Below, piece after piece: positions 9,149 through 17,194 of a stretch of DNA of 27,501 nucleotides; the first letter of the stretch is position 1, and each line of letters begins with the position of its first letter. A program made the position numbers and the translations under genes. The DNA is from UBA6163 sp041753075 (GTDB taxonomy: Bacteria; Planctomycetota; Planctomycetia; Pirellulales; Pirellulaceae). Below the pieces are notes generated by a model, which saw only the letters and a list, made by a program, of their open reading frames with translations, was not told the origin of the DNA and searched no databases. Location: assembly GCA_041753075.1 (NCBI GenBank), contig JBGSVE010000027.1, forward strand, positions 1 to 27,501. Reading direction: 5' to 3'.

Positions 9149-12100
9149 TCAACCTCTTGGGACGGTAACACGTTGGACAATTTGGCCGGGACGGCCCGGC
9201 AGACTAATGGTTTCGATCGAAACACCGACGCCGCGCGAGCGCAGCGTCGCTTGAACCTGTGGATCGCTGAATACTGATTCGGTTAGCAAAATGTCGCCGG
9301 CCGCAAGATCGGGAAGCGCACTGACAGCACGCGCCGTCGATCCGAAGTAATCGAGTCGTTGGTTCATCGTCGCTACCAACGTGCGACCTCGATTGACGCC
9401 AATACTCAAGCGAATCGACTCCAAGCCCGGTTCATCGTTGATTGCGGTTTGCAAAGTCAATGCCGCATCGACAGCATGTTCGCAATCATTAAACGCCGCG
9501 AGCACACCTTCGCCGACTGTTTTGGCAACGGTTCCGCGATGCGAGGCGATACAAAGCCGCAACACATCGAGATGTCGGCCAATGAGTTCGTAAGCATCAC
9601 GATCGCCCAGTCGTTCGTATAGTTCGTCGACGTCGCAGATGCTGGTCGCGACAAGCGTCATTTCGTTGGCGTCGATCGGCCGGTTTTGGCCGATCACTTG
9701 ATCGGGAAATAACTCGCGAAACAGCGGCAATGTCGATGCATGCGTGGCGGTAACGATGTCATCACGCGGGATCATGCGTTCAATCCGCATGACTTGCAAA
9801 TGATCCAGATCGTTTACCATCGTCAACGCTTGCGAGCCATCTCGCATTACCGGCGTGTGGTCCGACTTGCCGAGTGTTGAAATCAAAAATTCATGTTGTG
9901 ACGGCGCGGGAGTGCTGCGGACGCGAATGCGTTGTTGGCCCATCAACCGTGGTCCTCGGATCAAGTAATCACCGGCGATGAGCTTGACCTCCAACTCAAT
10001 CCGCTCGCTTGGTTCAAGACGAACCTGCGCGACAACGTGCGGCGAATGTTCGGGGCCACCGATGCAATAAATCGCGTCGTCAACTTCACGAATTTCGGGA
10101 TGAACGCGAAAGGTCAATTCAATTGCTTCGCCGAGGTCGCTCTTGAAGTCATAATCGCAGGCAACGCAGTGCGTATGTTCTTTGATCGACGACAGCAAGC
10201 CCTCAGCCGACGCGGATACGCGGCATGTGGGGCAGAGAATTTCCCAGCGAATAACGAACAGTCCTGCGGCAGCGGCGCGTAGGCAAGCCGTCACGCATTG
10301 CTCGCTGTTTAGGTTCAGTTGTTCGGCGAGCGCGAGTGGCCGCACCTGGGCCAGAACCTTGGCCGGTGCGGTGGCGATGAATTCTCCGATCGCCGCAGCC
10401 ACGTCACGATCGACGCCTTGTTCAATGATTCGTTCAACGCGTTGATCGATCCGCTCGACCTGTGTTTTCTTGAGTTGCTCGACGGCTTCAAATGCGTCAT
10501 TTCCCTGGTCGCTATCGAGTTGTTGTTGCAATGATTTGTCGATTCGCGTGTAAACACGATCGAGGTTTCTGCCGCCGCGCCAGTCGGCTTCGACCGTGGA
10601 CATGATCCGTCCAATCCAGTTTCGGGATTCGATGCGGATCGAGTGCTCCAGCCGCGTGCCGCCGTCGGGTCGTGGCTTGAGCTCGACGATACTCATGAAC
10701 CATTTGAACGGACCCGAATCGAACTCGCGGACGATTCCCATTCGCGAACCTTCAATCCACTCGAACGGATGTTCTTCCCAAGAGACGTGGATGCCGCCAA
10801 GTTTGAACGAACCGAACTTGCGCAGCCCGCGAGTCGGATCGTTCTCGGTTCGGTAAGTAACCGGCGGCAAACCGATCGCTTTATTGAGCCGTTCGGTATT
10901 CGAGACGTAAGGCCAAAGTTGCGACGGCGAACTTTTCAGATCCCAGGTAAACGTTTTTTTCCAAAGTCGGGCCGGGTCATGCTCGGGTAGTCGCGGGTGA
11001 AGCTCGAAGTCGGCGGCTTCTCCGCGTAGGACGCGCTGGATGGCGGCCAACATTTGTGCCGCGTCGGCGTAGCGGTCTTCGGGTGCTTTGGCGAGCGAGC
11101 GATTGACGATTGCAACGGTCAACTCACTGATCGCCGGGACCTTTTTGAGCAAATCCGGTGGCGTATCGAAACAGTGCATTGCCGCCAGCCGCAGCGCGTC
11201 ATCGGCGGCAAACGGCGGGCTGCCGGTCAACAATTCATAGAGCGTGATACCGAGCGAGTAGACGTCCGCCGCCGGACCAATTTCTTTGCTGCCACGACAT
11301 TGTTCGGGCGACATGTATCGCGGCGTACCCAGCAGCGAACCGGCCTGAGTCACGTCCAGCGAAGCCGATTGGTCGACCTGGCGTGCGATGCCAAAGTCAG
11401 AAAGTTTAACTCGTTTACTACGCAGTTCATTTGAGCCGTCGGCGGCGTGCTCCAGCAATATGTTCTCGGGCTTGATGTCGCGGTGGACAATGCCTTTGGC
11501 GTGGGCTTCGAGCAATCCTTTAGAAATATCGGCGACGACTTCGAGCGCTACGGTCTCGTTCACCGCGCCTGAATCGGCCAACCAATCCTTCAGCGTCACG
11601 CCGTCGATGAATTCCATTGCGATGAAATGGTGGCCATCGTCTTCGCCGACTTCATGCAGCCGCGTGACGTGATCGTTCTGCACACTGGCCAGTAGGCGTG
11701 ATTCTTTATGAAAGCGACGGATTGCCTGAGGCGAGTCTTTTCCCCGTGACCAGAGCACCTTGATGGCGACGCGGTCTCCGTTGGACAAGTCAATCCCTTC
11801 AAAGACGACGCCCATGCCACCTTGGCCAAGTTTTCGCTGCAGGCGGTAACGTCCGATGGTTGAACCTGGTTCCAGCGGCGGTCGTGCAGCTTGCCATTGG
11901 CCGCTTCCCGAGGACACGTCATGCGGCATGCCGGCAGCCATCAATTCACCCGTCGCATCCGTATCCGCGTGGGATGTGTCTTCAGTTAAAAACTGCTCCG
12001 CCGCGTGACCCGGTGGCGCCGTTTCCATCGTGTTGTCGGGATCATCGCCACGCGGCGTGACGCGGGCGATGCCGAGTACCGTTTCCCACTGGATCAATGA

Positions 12101-12850
12101 CGGTGCGGTCTCGGCGTTGAGACCATCGTTACGGAGTAGACTGCGCAGCGCCGCGCGTGACCGAGGGGGCAGCGACGATAAGTCAACGCTCTCGTCGCCG
12201 AGCAGTTGTTGCAACAAGCGGTTAAGACAAACAAGGTCCGCGCCCTCGCCTAATTCGGACGACTGGGCAAATCCGACAAGCGTCACGTCGGAAGTATCCA
12301 TCGCAGATACATTGACGCCCGTGAAGTCGATGCGACAGTGATCGTGTTTGTTAAGAATTACGTCTGCGGCGGTGCAGCGACCAGGATAAAGCCCAATGCG
12401 ATGCGCCACGCGATAAGCGGTCAGCAATTCGCGCGCGACCGCCAGCCGATCCAGCGGAAGGTCTTCATCGATCGATTGTTGCAGCGTGCGATCGCCAGCA
12501 CTGGCGCTGCAGGGTTGTTCAATCGCAATCAGCGGTAGGTTGCCACCGAGTGAACAATCAGCGACGCGGCGAATCAATTCGGTTTTGCATAATTCGATCA
12601 GTCGAACTCGCTGCTCTAGTTGAGCTGCCAAGCCGCTAATAATGGCGATCGGCCGAATGACACGCAGTTCTATGCTAACGCCGCCAGCACCGCGACGTGC
12701 ACGATAACCCAGACCATCGGGACCCGAAGAAAGCGGCTCCCAATCGGTGTAGGTTGATAACGCTGCGGTCTGGGCACCGGCAGGCTGGGCACCGGCTGGC
12801 TGGTCAGCGGCGGTCACGATCGTTTGGTTCAAGTCGGCTGGGTCAACCAT
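9149..12850 (-). CDS. Ser/Thr kinase with N-terminal pseudokinase, SRPBCC, zinc-ribbon and degenerate cyclase domains
   Basis: A 1233-aa protein with no obvious membrane helix. Residues about 45-260 follow a protein-kinase layout without its catalytic motifs (ELRVI at 61-65 where AIKVL is expected, no HRD, DFTG at 175-178), consistent with a pseudokinase. Residues 333-608 form a complete Hanks-type kinase: GQGGMG (342-347), K364, E383, HRD (456-458), KPEN (460-463), DFG (485-487) and SPE (514-516). Residues about 628-780 resemble an SRPBCC/START-like domain. C873, C876, C895 and C898 form a zinc-ribbon pattern of the DUF5939 type found before class III cyclases. Residues about 1062-1232 are a class III cyclase homology domain ending RLDYFGST..., but the metal positions are S1070 and E1114 and the transition-state Asn/Arg are R1174 and A1178, so cyclase activity is doubtful. 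ATG at 12850. First gene of a pair with the FHA-EAL gene. Confidence 0.9.
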   Translation of the reverse strand: MVDPADLNQTIVTAADQPAGAQPAGAQTAALSTYTDWEPLSSGPDGLGYRARRGAGGVSIELRVIRPIAIISGLAAQLEQRVRLIELCKTELIRRVADCSLGGNLPLIAIEQPCSASAGDRTLQQSIDEDLPLDRLAVARELLTAYRVAHRIGLYPGRCTAADVILNKHDHCRIDFTGVNVSAMDTSDVTLVGFAQSSELGEGADLVCLNRLLQQLLGDESVDLSSLPPRSRAALRSLLRNDGLNAETAPSLIQWETVLGIARVTPRGDDPDNTMETAPPGHAAEQFLTEDTSHADTDATGELMAAGMPHDVSSGSGQWQAARPPLEPGSTIGRYRLQRKLGQGGMGVVFEGIDLSNGDRVAIKVLWSRGKDSPQAIRRFHKESRLLASVQNDHVTRLHEVGEDDGHHFIAMEFIDGVTLKDWLADSGAVNETVALEVVADISKGLLEAHAKGIVHRDIKPENILLEHAADGSNELRSKRVKLSDFGIARQVDQSASLDVTQAGSLLGTPRYMSPEQCRGSKEIGPAADVYSLGITLYELLTGSPPFAADDALRLAAMHCFDTPPDLLKKVPAISELTVAIVNRSLAKAPEDRYADAAQMLAAIQRVLRGEAADFELHPRLPEHDPARLWKKTFTWDLKSSPSQLWPYVSNTERLNKAIGLPPVTYRTENDPTRGLRKFGSFKLGGIHVSWEEHPFEWIEGSRMGIVREFDSGPFKWFMSIVELKPRPDGGTRLEHSIRIESRNWIGRIMSTVEADWRGGRNLDRVYTRIDKSLQQQLDSDQGNDAFEAVEQLKKTQVERIDQRVERIIEQGVDRDVAAAIGEFIATAPAKVLAQVRPLALAEQLNLNSEQCVTACLRAAAAGLFVIRWEILCPTCRVSASAEGLLSSIKEHTHCVACDYDFKSDLGEAIELTFRVHPEIREVDDAIYCIGGPEHSPHVVAQVRLEPSERIELEVKLIAGDYLIRGPRLMGQQRIRVRSTPAPSQHEFLISTLGKSDHTPVMRDGSQALTMVNDLDHLQVMRIERMIPRDDIVTATHASTLPLFRELFPDQVIGQNRPIDANEMTLVATSICDVDELYERLGDRDAYELIGRHLDVLRLCIASHRGTVAKTVGEGVLAAFNDCEHAVDAALTLQTAINDEPGLESIRLSIGVNRGRTLVATMNQRLDYFGSTARAVSALPDLAAGDILLTESVFSDPQVQATLRSRGVGVSIETISLPGRPGQIVQRVTVPRG

Positions 12851-13015
12851 CGTTCAACTACGTTCAGTCCCTTGGATTGATTGCATACGGGAAATGCCAC
12901 TCAAAGGTGCGACGAGAAGCGCGTCGGGACGAGGACACAATCGGCGAATCGATTTAAAACGATAACGCTAAATTCAATTTTGACGATTGTGCCAACTGTG
13001 ATGAGCTGGGTGGAT

Positions 13016-15490
13016 TTATTCCCGGACCATGCGCGGCGAATCACGGCGCTTGGCGACGACAAGCTCATCTCCCCCAATCATATTCTCGACAACCTCATCC
13101 GTGCTCTGCGGATCAATTCGGCGACACGACTCAGTCAATTGTTCGGCCAATTCATCCAGCGGATACTCCCACTGCTCAATCGTCGTTTCCAGCGGCGGAA
13201 TATTTGCCATTTCATCTAAAAGCAACACCATTCGCAATAAATGTCGAAATAAAATCCCTTCTTCCTTTTGCAGGCCACGGCTGGTCACAAATTTATTGAA
13301 GTCGAACCCAAATTCGCGCAATTCCCCAACGATCCATACCGGTTGAACACGGACATCGTGAACCGTTGGATAGTCCGATTGAAACATGCGGTAGATTTTT
13401 TCGCCAAGCGTCAATGGCCAAACTCGCGGCTCGTCAAACATCACGCGTCCAAATCCGCGATCGGTAACTTCTTCCTCTTCATCATTAGTCGGTGAACCAA
13501 GTTCGGCGGCGGAGGCGAGGCCGCGCTGCAACAGTTGCGAGTCCAGCCGTGTCGTCGCCAGCGTTCCGGGTGGCAATTGGTCGTAGCTCGGCACACGCAC
13601 CAATCTCGCGACGGTTCCGGGCACCTCAAGGACGCTTTCAAACCCGAGGATGCGCTCTTCTGGGTCGGCGATTGCCAATTGATCCGCAAGGTAAACTCCG
13701 TACAACGGATGAACGCTCTTCAATTGCACCAACCACTCCAATCGCTCGGTCGGATGGGCGAACTCGGGTCTGTAGTCGTCGAGCTCATAACGAGGCGCTC
13801 CATCGGAGTCGTCGGTCGATTGAGCGACGACGTGTTGCGGCGTGCCGGCGGGCGTTGGCTTTTGGTCCGCCCGCCGTTTGGCCAGCAAATCGCCAAACAA
13901 GCCAACCGGCTTATCACTTTGCTCGGCTGCGACCGCAGTTGAAGAGGACGATCCTAATTGCGGCTTGGGATCGAGCGTGATGTAGCCCGAAGTCCACAGC
14001 GTAATCAACATCCGATTGAGCTCACGTTGCGCATCGATGACTGCCTTGGGTTCGAGCAATCGACGTCCGACAAGATCACGCAGTGGCTGCACTTCGGGCG
14101 CTTTACCGAGCATGTATGCGAGCAATCGCCAGGGCAGCGCACCACGACTGCTTAGCCTTGCCGACGGTGCATCGCGCAGCGCATCGAACTGCTGCTGCGT
14201 CCAATACTGCTCATCGCTTCGCCGTTTGGGCATTTTCTTTTTGAGCTGCTTCTTGGCCTTCATCAGCCCCGGATCTTTAGTATCCTCAGGAATTTGGTCG
14301 TACTTCTCCCGCCACCGTTTGATCTTCACGTCGTCTTCGTGCGCTAGCGCATACACGTAACCGTGGTCGTCGAATTGTGGTCTACCAGCGCGCCCGAAGA
14401 TTTGGTGCGCCGTGGCAGCTTCGACAACTTTCTTTTTGCCGGTCGGACCTTTGAGCAGCGAAGGCATTACCACGCTTCGCGCCGGCAGGTTGATTCCGGC
14501 GGCGAGCGTTTCGGTGCAAACACATACGCTCAGTAATTTGCGTTGGAACAGTTCTTCGACAATGCGGCGATATCGCGGCAGGACTCCGGCGTGGTGAACG
14601 CCAACGCCACGCATCAGAATTTGCTTCAGCTTCGGTCCGGCGCCTTCGCTCATCGCAGCAGCGTTCAAGTAGTCGGCCAACTCAGCCTGCCGTGCCTTGT
14701 CGATGAGACTTTTTCCTTTCAGCAGTTCGGCGACACTCCAGCAGACCGATCGATTGAAACAAAAGAACAACGCCGGAGTGCGGCGGTTGACTTCGTCGCC
14801 GTCGGCAATCTTCTCGGCAAAGTCCGCCAGCAAGTCATCCTCGGCCCACTCGAATTGCAGCGGCACCTTTCGCTCGGTGCCTTGCACGAGAACCAAACGC
14901 CGACTGTGAGCACGCGACAACCAAGCGGTGAAGTCAACTGAGTTGCCAACCGTCGCGCTGAGCAGCAGCGTGCGGACATGGGCGGGCAACAACCCTAATG
15001 TCAACTCCCAAACCACGCCACGTTCCATGTCATTGAACGAGTGAAATTCATCCATCACAACACTTGAAACTTGGGCAAAATCAAATCGCTCGCGATTAAG
15101 CAGTCGGTTGAGCAGAATCTCGGCGACGACGACCAAGACCGGAGCGTCGGGATTGACCGTGCGATTTCCGGTGACCAAGCCGACGCTATCAGCAGCAAAG
15201 CCCCAGCGGACGGCGGACTCGCGCAGTTCGTCGAGTTTTTGATCGGTCAGCGCGATCAGCGGCGTCGTGTAATACATCCGAGCGCCGCTGCGAAGTGCTT
15301 CGTATACTGCGGCTTCGGCGATCAACGTTTTACCGGTTCCCGTTGGAGCACACACTAACACGCCCTGGTCGCTGGTAAAGTATGCCAGTAATGCTTCTTC
15401 CTGCACCGGATAAGGCGCGAACCGCAGCAGCGAGAAGTATTCACTGGCGATCGCATCGCGCTGGATCGAAGTGTCGGCGATGTTCGCCAT
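13016..15490 (-). CDS. DEAD/DEAH-box helicase, Ski2-like
   Basis: An 824-aa superfamily 2 helicase. Counted from the ATG at 15490: Walker A APTGTGKT at 48-55, a DEFH Walker B box at 147-150, SAT at 178-180, motif V ETLAAGINLPAR at 327-338 and motif VI QIFGRAGRP at 363-371. The IFGRAGRP motif and the overall spacing match the Ski2-like branch, which unwinds RNA or DNA using ATP; the substrate cannot be told from sequence. A lysine-rich linker and a long C-terminal half follow the motor. An upstream in-frame ATG at 15532 would overlap the divergent ATG of the alkyltransferase-like gene, so MANIADTS at 15490 is preferred; the Shine-Dalgarno sequence is weak for both. The divergent gap is 40 bp, so the two promoters would have to overlap. 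No clear terminator was seen after the stop. The nucleic-acid role fits the alkyltransferase-like neighbour, but a joint function is only a guess. Confidence 0.88.
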   Translation of the reverse strand: MANIADTSIQRDAIASEYFSLLRFAPYPVQEEALLAYFTSDQGVLVCAPTGTGKTLIAEAAVYEALRSGARMYYTTPLIALTDQKLDELRESAVRWGFAADSVGLVTGNRTVNPDAPVLVVVAEILLNRLLNRERFDFAQVSSVVMDEFHSFNDMERGVVWELTLGLLPAHVRTLLLSATVGNSVDFTAWLSRAHSRRLVLVQGTERKVPLQFEWAEDDLLADFAEKIADGDEVNRRTPALFFCFNRSVCWSVAELLKGKSLIDKARQAELADYLNAAAMSEGAGPKLKQILMRGVGVHHAGVLPRYRRIVEELFQRKLLSVCVCTETLAAGINLPARSVVMPSLLKGPTGKKKVVEAATAHQIFGRAGRPQFDDHGYVYALAHEDDVKIKRWREKYDQIPEDTKDPGLMKAKKQLKKKMPKRRSDEQYWTQQQFDALRDAPSARLSSRGALPWRLLAYMLGKAPEVQPLRDLVGRRLLEPKAVIDAQRELNRMLITLWTSGYITLDPKPQLGSSSSTAVAAEQSDKPVGLFGDLLAKRRADQKPTPAGTPQHVVAQSTDDSDGAPRYELDDYRPEFAHPTERLEWLVQLKSVHPLYGVYLADQLAIADPEERILGFESVLEVPGTVARLVRVPSYDQLPPGTLATTRLDSQLLQRGLASAAELGSPTNDEEEEVTDRGFGRVMFDEPRVWPLTLGEKIYRMFQSDYPTVHDVRVQPVWIVGELREFGFDFNKFVTSRGLQKEEGILFRHLLRMVLLLDEMANIPPLETTIEQWEYPLDELAEQLTESCRRIDPQSTDEVVENMIGGDELVVAKRRDSPRMVRE

Positions 15491-15530
15491 CGGCAGGTAT
15501 CTTTCGTTTCTGTGACTCGGGCAACTTGGC

Positions 15531-15884
15531 ATGACATCGTATCAAAAACCAAAGCGAACCACGCCGACACTCAAGGTCCGCGGACATGCCGGCGATCCAA
15601 TGCGAGCCCGCTTCGTGCATGTGATCGAGCGGTTGAAACCAGGCGAAGTGGTTTGTTACCAAGAAGTGGCCGAGCGCGCCGGATATCCGAATCGGCAACG
15701 CGCCGTGGGTCAATTGTTGTCCATTTCGCTCGACGCCTTGCCGTGGTGGCGAGTTGTCTACGCATCGGGACATCTGCCGCCGTGTAACCCTAGCCTGCAG
15801 GAATCATTGCTTGTTGAAGAAGGCGTCGAATTGAAAGGGTTCCGCGTCGTTCGCGCACCCCTTGGACGCTTCACAGCGCAGTAG
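15531..15884 (+). CDS. Alkyltransferase-like (ATL/MGMT-fold) DNA-binding protein
   Basis: A 117-aa protein matching the C-terminal DNA-binding domain of O6-alkylguanine-DNA alkyltransferase. Y43 lies at the helix that flips the nucleotide in this family, and RAVG (57-60) corresponds to the arginine-finger motif. The active-site PCHRV is PWWRV here (71-75): the acceptor Cys is Trp, as in ATL proteins, and the neighbouring His is also Trp. It should therefore bind alkylated guanine without repairing it; known ATLs flag such lesions for nucleotide excision repair. The start at ATG 15531 is uncertain because the Shine-Dalgarno sequence is weak; ATG 15600 (MRARFVHVIE) would still leave the whole domain. 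The last 14 bases overlap the end of the convergent DUF2203 gene. Confidence 0.8.
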   Translation: MTSYQKPKRTTPTLKVRGHAGDPMRARFVHVIERLKPGEVVCYQEVAERAGYPNRQRAVGQLLSISLDALPWWRVVYASGHLPPCNPSLQESLLVEEGVELKGFRVVRAPLGRFTAQ

Positions 15885-16419
15885 CCGAACTCGAAACTTT
15901 ATCGAACGGTTGGTCCTCTATCGGACGACGATGCTGGTGATTTTCGGTCCAATCATGCCAATGGGCCACCGTTGGTTCACCGATTTGCCAACACAATAGC
16001 ACCGGGCGAAGATCCATCATTGCCGGAAAGTCAAAAATACCGAGTTCCAAGGAGTCAATTCGCAAGCCCAGTGACAGAAGCTCGCGATGGCATGACTCAA
16101 GGCGTTGGCGTTCGGTGTTGAACGATTCCTTGATCGCATTCAATTCGTCGACGAATGCCGGTAATTTCGTCGGGCTAGGCAAGCGTTCAATGCCGCGAAT
16201 CTGAGGATCCTGCTGGGCTAGGTCGCGCGACAACATTACAAGGTCCGAAGCGATGCGGCCAACCAGCGGAAGCATTTGGTTTGCAGATTCGATCGTAAAC
16301 GAGGCAGTTCGGCCATCGTGCGAAATGCCCTCGTCAAAACTGGGCCCCAGACGTGCACTCGGGGCACCGGATGACTCGTCATTTGTCGAAAATTGTACCA
16401 TCGCACCATCCCATCCCAC
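15871..16419 (-). CDS. DUF2203-type protein
   Basis: A 182-aa soluble protein of unknown function. The second half carries the family pattern: LELGIFDFPAMMDLRPVLLC followed by WQIGEPTVAHWHDW (about residues 130-160), like the 'DFPA...R.V.LCW..GE..I..WH' signature of DUF2203. Residues about 40-120 are predicted mainly helical, with charged and leucine residues suggesting a coiled coil. The start is ambiguous between ATG 16419 and ATG 16401 (MVQFSTND); the second has a GGGATGG sequence just upstream. It converges on the ATL gene and overlaps it by 14 bp. Confidence 0.72.
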   Translation of the reverse strand: MGWDGAMVQFSTNDESSGAPSARLGPSFDEGISHDGRTASFTIESANQMLPLVGRIASDLVMLSRDLAQQDPQIRGIERLPSPTKLPAFVDELNAIKESFNTERQRLESCHRELLSLGLRIDSLELGIFDFPAMMDLRPVLLCWQIGEPTVAHWHDWTENHQHRRPIEDQPFDKVSSSATAL

Positions 16420-16534
16420 GACGAATCATACGTCAATCGAAATCTAAACCCGCCGTATCAACAAACCAATCACTCTGTGTACCATAGGACGCCGGAAGTA
16501 GCCTACCGGTTCGTATCCAATGCACGATAATTTT

Positions 16535-16578
16535 CGTTGCGGCTGGAGAGCCTCGCGAAGCTCGCTTTTCTCGCAACG
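16535..16578 (+). other. Structured inverted-repeat segment, possible RNA element
   Basis: An outer stem CGTTGCG/CGCAACG (16535-16541 with 16572-16578) encloses a near-palindrome at 16548-16563 (GAGC...GCTC around TCGCGA). The segment is followed by GGGAGGGA, which contains an AnGGA motif of the kind CsrA binds. It could be part of a csrA leader, a small RNA, or a chance structure; no promoter for it was identified. Confidence 0.3.
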
Positions 16579-16787
16579 GGAGGGATTTTCTGCTATCGGG
16601 CGGCGCAAGTGTCCCTTCGATCTAGCATGCGTCAACCTTCGCGGCGTTTACGTTGTGTCGTTAGCAGGTGACCGAGCGAACATGAATCAAATCGGCAGAA
16701 TGCGGTGATTTTGTTGACAAAAAGCGGAACTTAGACGGTAAAGCCGTAAAAAGCCGAACAAAATTTTAAAATTGGCATCCCTTGCGC

Positions 16788-16815
16788 TTGACGCCGTCTC
16801 GGCGTGACGTAGAGT
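16788..16815 (+). promoter_or_regulatory. Candidate sigma-70 promoter of csrA
   Basis: -35 TTGACG (16788-16793, 5 of 6 to consensus) is separated by 16 bp from -10 TAGAGT (16810-16815, 4 of 6). An A/T tract at 16760-16773 sits where a distal UP element would be. A 5-bp inverted repeat, ACGCC/GGCGT, at 16791-16805 lies in the spacer and might be an operator. Predicted transcription start is near 16822, giving a leader of about 88 nt. Confidence 0.42.
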
Positions 16816-16894
16816 GAAAACGAGGATTTCGCCTGTTTAATCAAAACCTCTCACTGCTACATTTGACGGTTTGACCGTTGATCCGGTGCCGGTA

Positions 16895-16905
16895 ACAAAG
16901 GAATG
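16895..16905 (+). promoter_or_regulatory. csrA ribosome binding site overlapping a possible CsrA site
   Basis: AAAGGAA (16897-16903) lies 6 nt before the ATG at 16910 and decides that start. The surrounding ACAAAGGAATG resembles the CsrA RNA target (ACAnGGAnGU) with one extra base, so translational self-repression is plausible but unproven. Confidence 0.6.
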
Positions 16906-16909
16906 CGCC

Positions 16910-17110
16910 ATGTTGGTATTGTCTCGGAAGAAAAACGAAAGCATCGTCATCAACAATGACATTCGGATCGTCGTGGTCGAAATTCGCGGCGATAAGGTGC
17001 GACTTGGCGTCGAGGCTCCTCGGGAGGTGCCGGTGCATCGCCAAGAAGTCTATGAAGCGATTCAAAACGCTCAAGTTGCTGAGTCGGGCGACCCGTCAAT
17101 CGAGTCGTAA
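16910..17110 (+). CDS. csrA: CsrA, carbon storage regulator / translational repressor
   Basis: A 66-aa RNA-binding protein of the CsrA/RsmA family, which dimerises and binds GGA motifs in mRNA leaders to change translation or stability. The sequence starts MLVLSRKKNES and contains the conserved GVEAPREVPVHR block with the arginine used for RNA contact, then EVYEAIQ. E. coli CsrA is 61 aa, so the length is normal, with a short acidic/Ser C-terminal extension. ATG 16910 is chosen for its good Shine-Dalgarno sequence and the canonical MLVLSRK start; a TTG at 16871 would add 13 non-family residues. No flagellar genes are near, unlike the usual setting in many bacteria. The tRNA-Glu gene follows 84 bp downstream on the same strand with no terminator between, so read-through into it is possible. 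Confidence 0.96.
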   Translation: MLVLSRKKNESIVINNDIRIVVVEIRGDKVRLGVEAPREVPVHRQEVYEAIQNAQVAESGDPSIES

Positions 17111-17194
17111 TTGCGAACCCTTGACGGGGCTAGCTCGTCATGGTTTACTCTTAGCCGCAAGCTTCTAAGCCACTTTCGATTGAACCATTCAATC

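Larger units (their letters stand above)
16420..16909. other. 490-bp non-coding stretch upstream of csrA
   Basis: No credible gene was found; the short frames here have no recognisable domain or good ribosome binding site. The stretch holds a foldable segment at 16535-16578, a sequence resembling -35 TTGACA at 16714-16719 without a good -10, an A/T tract at 16760-16773, and the best csrA promoter candidate at 16788-16815. The promoter of the DUF2203 gene should lie at the left end but was not identified. Confidence 0.6.

Noticed and set aside
9145..9225. Longer FHA-EAL start at 9225
   Set aside because: It would overlap the kinase 3' end by 77 bp; the ATG at 9144 has a clear AGAGG sequence at proper spacing.
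12936..12991. 8-bp inverted repeat CACAATCG/CGATTGTG upstream of the kinase gene
   Set aside because: The arms are 40 bp apart, which is too loose for a typical operator or terminator; could be chance.
15491..15532. Longer helicase start at 15532
   Set aside because: It would overlap the start codon of the divergent ATL gene and adds 14 residues before the domain without a good ribosome binding site.
16520..16708. 62-aa plus-strand frame upstream of csrA
   Set aside because: No good Shine-Dalgarno sequence, no domain, and it overlaps the inverted-repeat structure; better treated as non-coding.
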